Source: PMP191F sp047602185
GTDB taxonomy: Bacteria > Bacteroidota > Bacteroidia > Chitinophagales > Chitinophagaceae
DNA: 64,000 bases
NCBI GenBank assembly: GCA_047602185.1
Contig: JASGHY010000001.1
Span: forward strand, 1,426,001 to 1,490,000
Direction of reading: 5' to 3'
Below the pieces are notes generated by a model that was given only the letters and a program-made list of their open reading frames with translations, was not told the DNA's origin and ran no database searches. Positions 17,614-26,492 of the stretch are shown in pieces. Position 1 is the stretch's first letter. Every line of letters starts with the position of its first letter. Both the position numbers and the translations under genes were made by a program.

Positions 17614-18246
17614 ATGTCAACCCAACTTATTATAGCAGACGATCATCCTATGCTGGCCGAAGGTGTGCGTACGATCCTGGAAGAGATGGAAGACATCAAA
17701 GTGACAGCTATTGTATCCGGCAGCAGGCAGTTGCAGGAAAAACTGCAACAGGTAACTGCAGATATTCTTTTACTGGATCTCAACATGCCCGGCTTAGATG
17801 GTATTGCATTATTGCCGTTATTAAAAAAAGATCATCCCCGTCTCAAGATCATTGTATATACCAGTTACGACGAAAAAGACCTGGTAAAAAAAGTAAAACA
17901 GTCCGGTGCCGAAGGCTACCTGCTGAAAACAAAAGGCGCAGCTACCATCAAAGAAGCCGTGCAGGCAGTAAGCCAGGGAAAACACTGGTATGATGAAGAG
18001 TCTGCACGCCAGCAGGAACCCTCAGTTTACTGGAAAGATGAATTTACCGCCCGCTACCAGATCACCCGGCGCGAAGCAGAGATCATACGCCTGATAGCAC
18101 AGGGTAAAACTACCAGGGAGATCAGTGAGCTATTATTTGTAAGCGAATTTACCATCAACGCTCACCGTCGCAATATTGCCCGTAAACTGAATGTAAGCAG
18201 TGCAGTAGGCATTGTAAACTTTGCCAAAGAGCATGGTTTATTATAA
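17614..18246 (+). CDS. LuxR/NarL-family response regulator
   Basis: A 210-residue regulator. The receiver domain has D9/D10, phosphorylation site D55 (LLLDLNMPGLDG), the switch YTSYDEKD and lysine in YLLKTKG. The C-terminal GerE/LuxR helix-turn-helix spans about residues 145-207 (ITRREAEIIRLIAQGKTTREI, then LFVSEFTINAHRRNIARKL). It is cotranscribed with the upstream TPR kinase. Targets are not evident. Confidence 0.93.
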   Translation: MSTQLIIADDHPMLAEGVRTILEEMEDIKVTAIVSGSRQLQEKLQQVTADILLLDLNMPGLDGIALLPLLKKDHPRLKIIVYTSYDEKDLVKKVKQSGAEGYLLKTKGAATIKEAVQAVSQGKHWYDEESARQQEPSVYWKDEFTARYQITRREAEIIRLIAQGKTTREISELLFVSEFTINAHRRNIARKLNVSSAVGIVNFAKEHGLL

Positions 18247-18419
18247 GCAGGTAATCCACACCGGAAAGTATAAGGTTTAAAGTACAGCATTACGCAAGTA
18301 TTTGTTTCACAAACACACCTTCTTTTCCTGGGCTCATTTAGTCCATAAATTCGATAGACAGCAGTGCTGCTATAAAATAAAAACCTGTATCTTGATGGAC
18401 AATCATTTCCTTATTGCTT

Positions 18420-18956
18420 ATGGCAAGAATTGACCCGCTTTCCGAAACAGATGCACCTGCTCCGGTGAAAGCAGCCTTTGAGGAGCATCGCTCAACATAC
18501 AATGCCCGCATTACCAACATGAAGGCTACGCTGGCTCACTCATTGCCGGCATTCCAGGTTTACATGGAATGGTATCGCCTTTACCAACGCATACAGGATA
18601 TATTGGGACAACGGCTGGCTTATCTCTTTGCTTACAGCATATCCAGTGGCAGCGGCTGCCCTTTATGCACTACCTTTTTCCGTAAGATCATCATCGACAA
18701 TGGCGAGCGGCCCGAAGAGATCAGCTTCACAGAACATGAACAGCTTATTATGGATTTTGGCAGCGAAATAGCCCTTAATCACGGTAAAATAGCAGCCCAC
18801 TTATTTCAACGGGTAAACGACCATTACACCAAAGAGCAAATGATAGAACTGGTAGCTTTTGCCGGCCAGATGATTGCTACCAATATATTCAGCAATGTAA
18901 CTGAAACCGACATTGACGAATACCTCCAGGCCTATATTCCATCCACGCAAAAATAA
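18420..18956 (+). CDS. AhpD/carboxymuconolactone decarboxylase-like protein
   Basis: A 178-residue helical protein starting at ATG 18420. It has a CxxC pair (GCPLC, residues 80 and 83) in the position of the AhpD redox motif, followed by a helix carrying FFRKII, and later LVAFAGQMIATN as in the carboxymuconolactone decarboxylase family. The glutamate-x-x-cysteine-type partner residues of classical AhpD are not obvious. It starts a tight gene run with an SDR dehydrogenase 10 bases downstream and a transporter after that, suggesting one catabolic or detoxification operon. Confidence 0.75.
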   Translation: MARIDPLSETDAPAPVKAAFEEHRSTYNARITNMKATLAHSLPAFQVYMEWYRLYQRIQDILGQRLAYLFAYSISSGSGCPLCTTFFRKIIIDNGERPEEISFTEHEQLIMDFGSEIALNHGKIAAHLFQRVNDHYTKEQMIELVAFAGQMIATNIFSNVTETDIDEYLQAYIPSTQK

Positions 18957-18966
18957 TTCAACAACC

Positions 18967-19773
18967 ATGGCTAATGAACTTACCGGGAAAGTGGCATTTA
19001 TAACCGGTGCCGCACACGGACAGGGCAGGGCAGCGGCACTTGCACTGGCTGCAGAAGGCGTACATATAGCAGCGTTTGACATTGCAAAGGCATTATCCTA
19101 TCCCGGCTATACCCTTGGCAATAAAAGCGAACTGCAATCCCTCCGGGAAGAATGTGAAAAAGCAGGTGTACGTTGTTATACCTATACCGGCGATGTTCGT
19201 GATGATGAGGCTGTCACTGCAGCAGTAAACGACGTTAAGGATAAACTTGGCCGCATTGATATCCTTTTTAACAATGCCGGGATCTGTGCTTATGGCGTTG
19301 CACATGAAATGCCTGAAGCAGAATGGGATGCAATGATCGATATTAACCTGAAAGGCGCCTGGCTGGTTGGAAGAAGAGTGATACCGCTGATGATACAACA
19401 ACGTGCTGGTGTTATTATCAACAACTCTTCTATTGCCGGATTGCGTGGAATGAACAGGCTTAGTCATTATGCAGCCTCCAAATGGGGACTTACAGGCCTC
19501 ACCAAATCCTGGGCCATTGAATTAGCGCCTTACAATATCAGGGCCATTTCTCTCCACCCAACCGGTGTAAATACACCTATGAATGATGGGCTGGCTGCGC
19601 TGGAAGGCGCTACACCACAGGAAATTGCAGAACGCTCGGCGGGCAACCTCCTTGATGTGCCCTGGGTAGAACCTGAAGATGTGGCCAATGCAGTGGTGTT
19701 CCTGGTTTCTGATAAGGCCCGCTACGTTACAGGATCATCATTTGTGCTGGATGCAGGACTATTAACACGATAA
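18967..19773 (+). CDS. SDR oxidoreductase, mycofactocin-coupled-like subgroup
   Basis: A 268-residue classical short-chain dehydrogenase. It shows the cofactor motif TGAAHGQGR (from residue 13), the NNAG motif, the catalytic serine region NNSSIAG, and Tyr168/Lys172 in HYAASK. After the second strand, where cofactor choice is set, there is an extended insertion (DIAKALSYPGYTLGNKSEL) characteristic of the SDR subfamily described as mycofactocin-coupled. No mycofactocin biosynthesis genes are seen and they are not expected in this phylum, so ordinary NAD or another cofactor is likely. The gene ends 3 bases before the transporter gene. Confidence 0.85.
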   Translation: MANELTGKVAFITGAAHGQGRAAALALAAEGVHIAAFDIAKALSYPGYTLGNKSELQSLREECEKAGVRCYTYTGDVRDDEAVTAAVNDVKDKLGRIDILFNNAGICAYGVAHEMPEAEWDAMIDINLKGAWLVGRRVIPLMIQQRAGVIINNSSIAGLRGMNRLSHYAASKWGLTGLTKSWAIELAPYNIRAISLHPTGVNTPMNDGLAALEGATPQEIAERSAGNLLDVPWVEPEDVANAVVFLVSDKARYVTGSSFVLDAGLLTR

Positions 19774-19776
19774 AAC

Positions 19777-21018
19777 ATGGAATCAAAAAAGCCCGGCTTT
19801 TTACAGAACTACGCGAGCATTTTAAGGCTGTTGTGCGGCATTGTCATCGGCAGTTTGTTTGGCCTGTTCTTCAAGCAATATGTAAGTCTGCTGAAACCTG
19901 TTGGAGATATCTTTCTCAACCTGCTGTTTACAGCCGTTGTACCATTGGTATTCTTTGCTATTTCATCTGTTATTGCCCACCTGGGTGCCTCGCGGGAAAC
20001 CGGCAGGCTAATTGGCGTTATGATCATAGTATTCATTGCAACGGTATTGATAGCAGCACTGCTTACACTGTTCACCTTATTCTTTTTCCCTATCCGGCTT
20101 GATGCCTCGGCAGTTACATTTTCAGCACTGGAACAACCAGCCTCTATCGGCGACCAGTTTGTACAATTATTAACCGTCAGCGATTTCAGCCTGTTACTCT
20201 CCCGGAAAAGTATGCTGGCGCTCATCATCTTCTCTATACTTATCGGCGCAGCAGCACGCCTGGCTGCAACAGCAGGTGAATCATTCAGGGCCTTTCTAAG
20301 CTCAGGAAATGCAGTGATGAAGAACCTACTCCAACTCATCATGAAACTGGCACCATTTGGCCTTGGTGCTTATTTTGCGTACCAGGTAGCTACCATCGGG
20401 CCACAATTATTCGGTACCTATGCCCATACGCTGGCCGTAGCGCATGGTGTATCTATATTTTATTATATCGTAGTATTTACTATCTATGCCATGCTTGCGG
20501 GAGGTGTAACAGCAGTAAAAAAATACTGGAAGAATAATATTACTCCATCTTTAACAGCCCTGGCCACCTGCAGCAGTATTGCAACCATGCCAGCCAACCT
20601 GCAGGCAGCAGAAAAAATGGGCATACCTGCCCGCGTTGCTGATTTTGTAGTGCCGCTGGGCGCAACACTGCATAAAGAAGGATCATCTATTGCTGCAGTA
20701 CTAAAAGTGGCTGTAGCACTTGTATTGTCAAACAAAAGCATTCTTAGCTGGGATACAGCAATAATGGCCCTGTTGATAGCTGTATTGGTAAGTATTATAG
20801 AAGGAGGCATTCCCAATGGAGGATATGTAGGTGAACTGCTGATCATCTCCGCTTACCATATGCCGGTTGAAGCATTACCCGTTATGCTGATCCTCGGCAC
20901 CCTGCTTGATCCTATTGCCACACTGTTAAACGCTACTGGTGATACCGTATCCGGCTTGTTGATAGCAAGAATACTACGCACCAGAGAGCAGCAGGGAAAT
21001 ATAAAGCCGGCTGGCTAA
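19777..21018 (+). CDS. Dicarboxylate/amino acid:cation symporter (DAACS family)
   Basis: A 413-residue inner-membrane transporter with about eight hydrophobic helices and two re-entrant loops. Family signatures are NLLFTAVVPLVFFAISS, the serine-rich hairpin TCSSIATMPANLQAAEKMG, VVPLGATLHKEGSSI, and the last-helix motif LLDPIATLLNATGD. This is the GltP/DctA fold, which takes up glutamate, aspartate or C4-dicarboxylates with protons or sodium. Coupling to the SDR and AhpD-like genes suggests uptake of an organic acid that they metabolise; the substrate is inferred only. Confidence 0.9.
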   Translation: MESKKPGFLQNYASILRLLCGIVIGSLFGLFFKQYVSLLKPVGDIFLNLLFTAVVPLVFFAISSVIAHLGASRETGRLIGVMIIVFIATVLIAALLTLFTLFFFPIRLDASAVTFSALEQPASIGDQFVQLLTVSDFSLLLSRKSMLALIIFSILIGAAARLAATAGESFRAFLSSGNAVMKNLLQLIMKLAPFGLGAYFAYQVATIGPQLFGTYAHTLAVAHGVSIFYYIVVFTIYAMLAGGVTAVKKYWKNNITPSLTALATCSSIATMPANLQAAEKMGIPARVADFVVPLGATLHKEGSSIAAVLKVAVALVLSNKSILSWDTAIMALLIAVLVSIIEGGIPNGGYVGELLIISAYHMPVEALPVMLILGTLLDPIATLLNATGDTVSGLLIARILRTREQQGNIKPAG

Positions 21019-21068
21019 TAATTGTAATGAACCTGCAAAAGGGTGTCACCCCTGTTTCCGCTACACTG

Positions 21069-21268
21069 GCGCGGGTGTTCCGAAGGGCACCTATATCTTA
21101 CATATGAACCCGGTCTCTGACTGGTAAGTTTAAACCCGCTTATCGAAGCGCCCATTGCTTCGATAATATTATTATATGGCTTGTAGCCATTTAAAGAACT
21201 GACAAAAGCGTGCCACGGTTGCAACATTCTGCTATATATCAGTCAGCGTATATCAAACCGTGCAACGC
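21069..21268. repeat. Intergenic palindromic repeat, copy A
   Basis: Within the 374-base gap 21019-21392, which holds no gene, lies an element that recurs at 22140-22236 and in part at 32599-32658. Its core is an imperfect inverted repeat, GCGTGCCACGGTTG (21208-21221) against AAACCGTGCAACGC (21255-21268). Copies A and B also share the leading GGCGYGGGTGTTCC (from 21069) and the inner CTGCYATATATYAGTCA. It resembles a REP or bacterial interspersed element. Confidence 0.65.
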
Positions 21269-21392
21269 CTCTTTATCTCTTTCTCTCTTATCATTTTCTT
21301 ATCACTGTTAACAGAATGTTTTGTCAATCAGATGCACGCAAGATGTAAATAGTTTATTGCTATTTTTAACTCTTAGTTCAAACTGACTTTAC

Positions 21393-22127
21393 ATGAGATC
21401 ACTGATCAGCTATTTATTATTAATTACTATTAGTACCAACGCGCAGACACATTACCAGGGCCCCGTGATCGACATGCATGTACATGTGGAGGAAACCCGC
21501 AAACGCAACGACAGCATACTGGCGCTTTGCAGCAGGTATCCTCAACTGATACCCATCTGCTCTGTTCACCCGGCAGACACGACTGCAGCCTGGGAAGAAA
21601 TGGCCCGTCTGAAAAAACAGGGAGTGAACATATTGAAACTACATCCTTCTGCCCAGCATTTCGATGTGTCCTCTCCACAGGTAGCAGCCCTTGCCGAACA
21701 AGCCGGTAAATTAAAGATGGCATTATTGTTTGATAGCTATAACCCCGAAGATGCCACCGAACTGGGCAAACTGATGATGCTTGGAGTAAACCATCCCGAT
21801 ACCAGGATCATATTAGCCCATATGGGCTTTGTACATTTTGCCGAATTACTGACTATCACTGTTTGGCAGAAATACAACTGGTATAAGAATAATATCTGGA
21901 TGGACATATCAGCTATCATGCCTTTAATGGGAGATTCTCCCTATCACGATCACATCATGTGGCTGATGCGCAAGATCGGGATCGGCCAATTTATCTATGG
22001 TTCTGATTTTCCTTTATTCACCCTCAAAGAATCACTTGCAGCAGTACAAAAAATGGGATTCACCAGGGAGGAAGAACAAAAGCTGCTACACGACAATGCA
22101 TTAAGACTCATCAATTCATTGAAATAA
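21393..22127 (+). CDS. Exported amidohydrolase (Amidohydro_2-like)
   Basis: A 244-residue TIM-barrel metal hydrolase with a signal peptide (cleavage after TNAQ). The first metal site IDMHVH (H29, H31), a later ILAHMG histidine and the closing YGSDFPL aspartate match the amidohydrolase-2/TatD-like superfamily. The central lysine segment ILKLHPSAQHFD may complete the metal site. Periplasmic placement is unusual but known in Bacteroidota. The substrate is unknown. It is bracketed by two copies of the palindromic repeat. Confidence 0.8.
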   Translation: MRSLISYLLLITISTNAQTHYQGPVIDMHVHVEETRKRNDSILALCSRYPQLIPICSVHPADTTAAWEEMARLKKQGVNILKLHPSAQHFDVSSPQVAALAEQAGKLKMALLFDSYNPEDATELGKLMMLGVNHPDTRIILAHMGFVHFAELLTITVWQKYNWYKNNIWMDISAIMPLMGDSPYHDHIMWLMRKIGIGQFIYGSDFPLFTLKESLAAVQKMGFTREEEQKLLHDNALRLINSLK

Positions 22128-22139
22128 GAATATATGACT

Positions 22140-22236
22140 GGCGTGGGTGTTCCAGGCATCCATGCCTGATAAAAGTGTGGCAAGGTTGCAGTGCCCTGCC
22201 ATATATTAGTCAATGAATATCAAACCGTGCCACGAC
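22140..22236. repeat. Intergenic palindromic repeat, copy B
   Basis: The second copy lies in the 421-base gap 22128-22548. The core inverted repeat is GTGTGGCAAGGTTG (22175-22188) against AAACCGTGCCACGAC (22222-22236). A small perfect hairpin, CAGGCA/TGCCTG, lies in the upstream part. Like copy A, it is followed by a TATCTCTTTCTC stretch. The rest of the gap shows no gene. Confidence 0.65.
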
Positions 22237-22548
22237 ATATATGTAAAACATGTGCGTCTAACTCTTTTATCTCTTTCTCGCTGTATTTTTATCTCTTATC
22301 CTGCTGAGTAGTTATACTGATAACAACGCGCTATTGTAGTTTCTACCAGTAAAACTGCTTTTTTTCCAATAAAGTTGTTATTTTAGGCTATTCTATCCTG
22401 TTGCAGCCATAAACAGTTCCCCGGAAAGTATTTATGTCATTGGGATATTCCGCCTGTTGATCACACCGCATAAAGCTGCACAAGGTCAATGGCAGGTACC
22501 ATATGAAAGCTACACTTAACACTTATTATAAACCAAATAACCTTCAGT

Positions 22549-24279
22549 ATGAAATCCACAGGTTGGTATTTCTTCCTGGGTACTCTGCTGGCAGCCTGTA
22601 ATGGTGCGCCATCTTCCGACAAACAACAATCATCTGATTCGGCAACACGGCCCGCATATAGCTGCGCTGCCCCTAAAACAACCGATAAGGATTGGTATAG
22701 TTCCGGTAAAAAAGCTCCCTTGCTGGAAGGCATGGAGGGTATTGACTTCCGTATCTCTACCGGTAACAAAGACGTACAAAGATATTTTAACCAGGGGTTG
22801 ATGCTGGCTTATGGCTTCAACCATGCTGAAGCAGCAAGGTCGTTCTATGAAGCCACCAGGCTCGATTCTACCTGTGCTATGGCTTATTGGGGATTTGCTT
22901 ATGTATTAGGGCCTAATTACAATGCAGGCATGGAAGAGGATAATTTTGAACGTGCTTATGATGCTGCCAGCAAAGCAGCAGCATTATCCGGCAATGCCTC
23001 TGACAAAGAAAAAGCGCTCATCAAAGCACTGACCTCACGGTATGCCAAACCCGCACCTGCCGATCGCAGGGCGCTGGATATTGCCTATGCAGCCGCCATG
23101 AAAAAAGTGTACGAGCAATATTCCTCAGACCCGGATATTGGAGCCTTGTATGCTGAAGCACAGATGGATCTGCATCCCTGGGATCTGTACGACAAACAAA
23201 CAAAATCACCAAAGTCGTGGACACCGGCACTACTGGCCGTATTGGAACACCTGATGACGATCAATCCCAGGCATCCCGGCGCACATCATTTCTATATTCA
23301 TGCAGTAGAGGCATCTGCCAAACCTGAACAAGGATTGGCCAGTGCAAAATTGCTGGAAACAATGGTTCCGGGCTCAGGACACCTGGTGCATATGCCTTCA
23401 CATATCTACATCCTCACAGGCAATTACCACGAAGGTTCATTGACAAACCTGGCGGCCATAAAGGCAGACAGCAATTACCTTACGGCATGTCACGCACAGG
23501 GAGCCTATCCACTGGCATATTACCCACACAATTACCATTTCCTGGCAGCCACCGCCACACTGGAAGGCAATTCTACATTGGCCTGGATGGCAGCTGTGAA
23601 AATGCAGAAAGATGCTGATTCAGGGATCATGCGCATGCCGGGGTGGGGTACACTGCAACATTATTATACCATGCCTTATTACATTGCTGTAAAGTTTGCC
23701 ATGTGGGATACTATTCTGTCACTTCCATCTCCACAGGCCGACCTGGTGTATCCCCGGGCTATCTGGCATTTTGCAAGAGGTCTGGCCTATCTTGGTAAAA
23801 ATGAGCTGAGCAGCGCCCAAAGCGAATTAAGTAAACTGAGCGCCCTGGCCGCAGACTCCTCCTTGCAAAAGCTCACCGTATGGAATATTAATACAACTGC
23901 TGATCTGGCATATATAGCCAACAAAGTGCTGGCTGCAGAAATAGCGTCAAAACAAAGACAGTGGCAGCAGGCAATTACATTGCTGGAGGCCGCAATTAAG
24001 CAGGAAGACAACTTAAATTACAATGAACCACCCGACTGGCTTTTCTCTGTACGTCATCACCTGGGAGCAGTATTGCTGAAAGCAGGTAAATACAGTGAAG
24101 CAGAAAAAGTGTACCTGCGTGATCTGCAAACATGGCGTAGCAATGGTTGGGCCCTTATAGGCCTGTACAATGCCTTAGTACAACAGAAAAAAGATGGACA
24201 GGCCGTGCAAGCCAAAGCTCAATTTGATAAAGCATGGCAGTATGCAGATGTTAAGATCAGTTCCTCATCTTCGTTGTAA
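22549..24279 (+). CDS. TPR-repeat lipoprotein
   Basis: A 576-residue lipoprotein: the signal peptide ends in LLAAC (Cys17) and is followed by a serine-rich linker. The mature protein is helical throughout, with tetratricopeptide-like units (NQGLMLAYGFNHAEAARSFYEATRLD, CAMAYWGFAYVLG, and C-terminal LGAVLLKAGKYSEAEKVYLRDL). The histidine-rich middle (HPGAHHFYIHAVE, HLVHMPSHIYI) is typical of a large Bacteroidota/Acidobacteria family of unknown role. It stands alone between non-coding regions. Confidence 0.8.
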   Translation: MKSTGWYFFLGTLLAACNGAPSSDKQQSSDSATRPAYSCAAPKTTDKDWYSSGKKAPLLEGMEGIDFRISTGNKDVQRYFNQGLMLAYGFNHAEAARSFYEATRLDSTCAMAYWGFAYVLGPNYNAGMEEDNFERAYDAASKAAALSGNASDKEKALIKALTSRYAKPAPADRRALDIAYAAAMKKVYEQYSSDPDIGALYAEAQMDLHPWDLYDKQTKSPKSWTPALLAVLEHLMTINPRHPGAHHFYIHAVEASAKPEQGLASAKLLETMVPGSGHLVHMPSHIYILTGNYHEGSLTNLAAIKADSNYLTACHAQGAYPLAYYPHNYHFLAATATLEGNSTLAWMAAVKMQKDADSGIMRMPGWGTLQHYYTMPYYIAVKFAMWDTILSLPSPQADLVYPRAIWHFARGLAYLGKNELSSAQSELSKLSALAADSSLQKLTVWNINTTADLAYIANKVLAAEIASKQRQWQQAITLLEAAIKQEDNLNYNEPPDWLFSVRHHLGAVLLKAGKYSEAEKVYLRDLQTWRSNGWALIGLYNALVQQKKDGQAVQAKAQFDKAWQYADVKISSSSSL

Positions 24280-24369
24280 CAGCCGGTGATTTCAAGAATT
24301 CTAAGATTTCTTGTTTCATACTAAGGTCACGCAAAGGAATAGCGTTGAATTAATATCACAAGTCATCTC

Positions 24370-24399
24370 CGGAGCTTCCAGAAATACATGGAAGCTCCG
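24370..24399. repeat. Hairpin in a 491-base intergenic region
   Basis: CGGAGCTTCCA (24370-24380) pairs perfectly with TGGAAGCTCCG (24389-24399) over an 8-base loop. It lies 90 bases after the TPR lipoprotein gene and has no T-run after it. It may be a processed terminator or part of a small RNA. The rest of 24280-24770 is AT-rich, and I see no gene or other feature in it except a short GTTGCA/TGCAAC stem near 24674. Confidence 0.4.
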
Positions 24400-24779
24400 C
24401 ATAGAGCTATAAACGTGATTACTGATTACATAAATCATTCTGTTTTCCCTTTTTCATTCCTTATTTCTCATTTCTCTGTATCAAGTTCCTTAAGCCTTGT
24501 ACTTCATAATTCTGTTTCACTAACACCTGATTCCCAATTCCTGCATTCAATATCATAATTCTACAAGTATTTAGCAGGATTGAACAAGTATTACAAAGTT
24601 TGTAAGTCCGAACTTTATAAAACAAGCGATTGTTGAAACAACGTACACGCTGCAACCGGCTAATTTCTCACGTTGCAGGAAGTGCAACCTTGTCTTTGCC
24701 ATAGTAATCCCATCTACACCACAGGCTTTTATTCTCTTTCCCTGAACCGTTTTCGTAAAACAGTTAAACGATGGAAAGC

Positions 24780-25280
24780 ATGAAAAACATACTCCTGATC
24801 TTACTCACCTTAACAACAGTAAAAATGAATGCACAAAACCTCAAAGGTAAAAGCTGGACAGCCAGGAATGTGGATGGCACTTACATTGTAAGCATTGCAG
24901 ATAAAGCCGGCATACTGGATGCACTGACCGATCTTGTCGTGACGCAGAAAATAACAGCCGGACAGATCACAGGAATTGGGGCTGTAAATAAGGCTACACT
25001 ACGTTTCTTCAACCCCGACACTAAAAAGTATATCGACAAAACATTCAGCGAACAAATGGAGATCTCTAACCTGTCAGGGAATATCTCAGCAGTAGAAGGA
25101 AAACCATTTCTACATCTCCATATTACATTAGGCAGAAGTGATTACTCCGTGTTGGCGGGTCATTTACTGGATGCCAGCATCCGTGGAGCAGGGGAGTTCT
25201 TTGTTTACCCACTCAACAGTAAAGTGGTGAAAGTAAAGAATGAAGGAATAGGATTAAACTTCTATGATTTTGAAAAATGA
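24780..25280 (+). CDS. Exported PPC (DUF296) domain protein
   Basis: A 166-residue protein consisting of a signal peptide (MKNILLILLTLTTVKMNAQ) and one PPC/PCC domain: GQITGIGAVNKATLRFF, the EQMEISNLSGNIS strand pair, KPFLHLHITLG with the paired histidines, and LAGHLLDASI. PPC domains are trimeric and occur in plant AT-hook proteins and in stand-alone bacterial proteins of unknown role. A cleavable signal peptide is unusual for this family. An ATG at 24771 would add three residues. It shortly precedes the royal-jelly-like gene and probably shares a transcript. Confidence 0.8.
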   Translation: MKNILLILLTLTTVKMNAQNLKGKSWTARNVDGTYIVSIADKAGILDALTDLVVTQKITAGQITGIGAVNKATLRFFNPDTKKYIDKTFSEQMEISNLSGNISAVEGKPFLHLHITLGRSDYSVLAGHLLDASIRGAGEFFVYPLNSKVVKVKNEGIGLNFYDFEK

Positions 25281-25324
25281 TATACTTAAACCTGACTCCT
25301 CATTTGTTGAACAAAAGTATTTAC

Positions 25325-26443
25325 ATGAAAAGCGTTATAAAAACAGCAATAGTTCTATCAGCACTGCTTTCAAACAATACAAACATTACCGCACAGCAAC
25401 CCTATGAAATTATAGCAAGGATTGCTCCGCCAAATCCCGATCCATCCGGCATAGCAGTAAGCTCAGACAACAGGATCTTTCTGGGCTTTCCACGACATGC
25501 AGATAACCACGGGGAATTTGCTTTAGCCGAACTGGTGAATGGCAGCCTAATTCCCTTCCCCGGCAAAAACTATGTTTATCCTTCCGACAAGCCTTACCGG
25601 GACTGGCTGGTATCGCCACACGGCATGTATATGGATAAGAACGATGTGCTTTGGATTTTGGATGATGGTAAAAGATCGGGTATTAAAGAAATTCCGGAAG
25701 GTGCAGCGAAAGTGGTGGCGATTGATATACATACCAAAAATATCTTGTACAATCTTGTTATTCACAGGCCTGTTTTAGCCGACGATGCCCACTACAACGA
25801 TCTGCGGGTGGATCTGTCGCACGGCACCAAAGGAACAGTTTATATTGCCAATTCAGGCTTCGGCAAACATTATTCACTGGTAGTGATCGATGTGGCAAGT
25901 GGCAATACCCGTGAAATACTACTCAATCATTATTCAACATCTCCCGAACCGGGCTTTATGGGCTTCCTGGAAGGACTACCATTGGTGTACGATCTTCAGA
26001 AACAAACATTTCCTAATGGTGGGGCAGACGGCATATCCATCAGTGCAGATGAAAAAACATTATACTGGACAGCCATTACCGGCAGAAAGCTTTATAGCAT
26101 TTCTACCGAACTGTTAAGCAACGCCAATGTTCCTGAAAAGCAGATACAAAACGCAGTAACCTTTGAAGGTGAACATCCTGCATGTGATGGATTAGCAGAA
26201 GATGAAAACGGTAATATCTATTTTGGCGCCTTTGAACAACAGTCCATTACCTGTAGAGATAAGCAGGGACAATACCATTTACTGGCACACGATAAAGACA
26301 ACTTTGTATGGCCCGACGGGCTGGCTTACCGCAACCACTACCTATATGTAACATTGGGTCAATGGAACCGCTTACCTGGATTCAATGGCGGAAAAGACCT
26401 CAGAAAACCTCCATATCTGGTGATTCGCATAAAAGCAGGATAA
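25325..26443 (+). CDS. Secreted major royal jelly protein/L-dopachrome tautomerase-related beta-propeller
   Basis: A 372-residue exported protein (signal peptide ending in ITAQ) with a six-bladed propeller character. It opens with GIAVSSDNRIFLGFPR and continues with LVSPHGMYMDKNDVLWILDDG, NDLRVDLSHGTKGTVYIANSG, GADGISISADEKTLYWTAITG and CDGLAEDENGNIYFG. These match the yellow/royal jelly family, which is related to SMP-30-like lactonases. Start 25325 gives a clean signal peptide; the longer frame from 25277 overlaps the PPC gene. The enzymatic activity is unknown, and oxidoreductase or lactonase roles have been proposed for relatives. Confidence 0.8.
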   Translation: MKSVIKTAIVLSALLSNNTNITAQQPYEIIARIAPPNPDPSGIAVSSDNRIFLGFPRHADNHGEFALAELVNGSLIPFPGKNYVYPSDKPYRDWLVSPHGMYMDKNDVLWILDDGKRSGIKEIPEGAAKVVAIDIHTKNILYNLVIHRPVLADDAHYNDLRVDLSHGTKGTVYIANSGFGKHYSLVVIDVASGNTREILLNHYSTSPEPGFMGFLEGLPLVYDLQKQTFPNGGADGISISADEKTLYWTAITGRKLYSISTELLSNANVPEKQIQNAVTFEGEHPACDGLAEDENGNIYFGAFEQQSITCRDKQGQYHLLAHDKDNFVWPDGLAYRNHYLYVTLGQWNRLPGFNGGKDLRKPPYLVIRIKAG

Positions 26444-26492
26444 ATGCCTTTCGATTTGATGATATTACCAGGTGGCTTGCAATCTCTATACG

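Noticed and set aside
18967..19773. Evidence for a mycofactocin pathway
   Set aside because: Only one SDR with a subfamily-like insertion is present; no precursor peptide or maturation genes are in the window.
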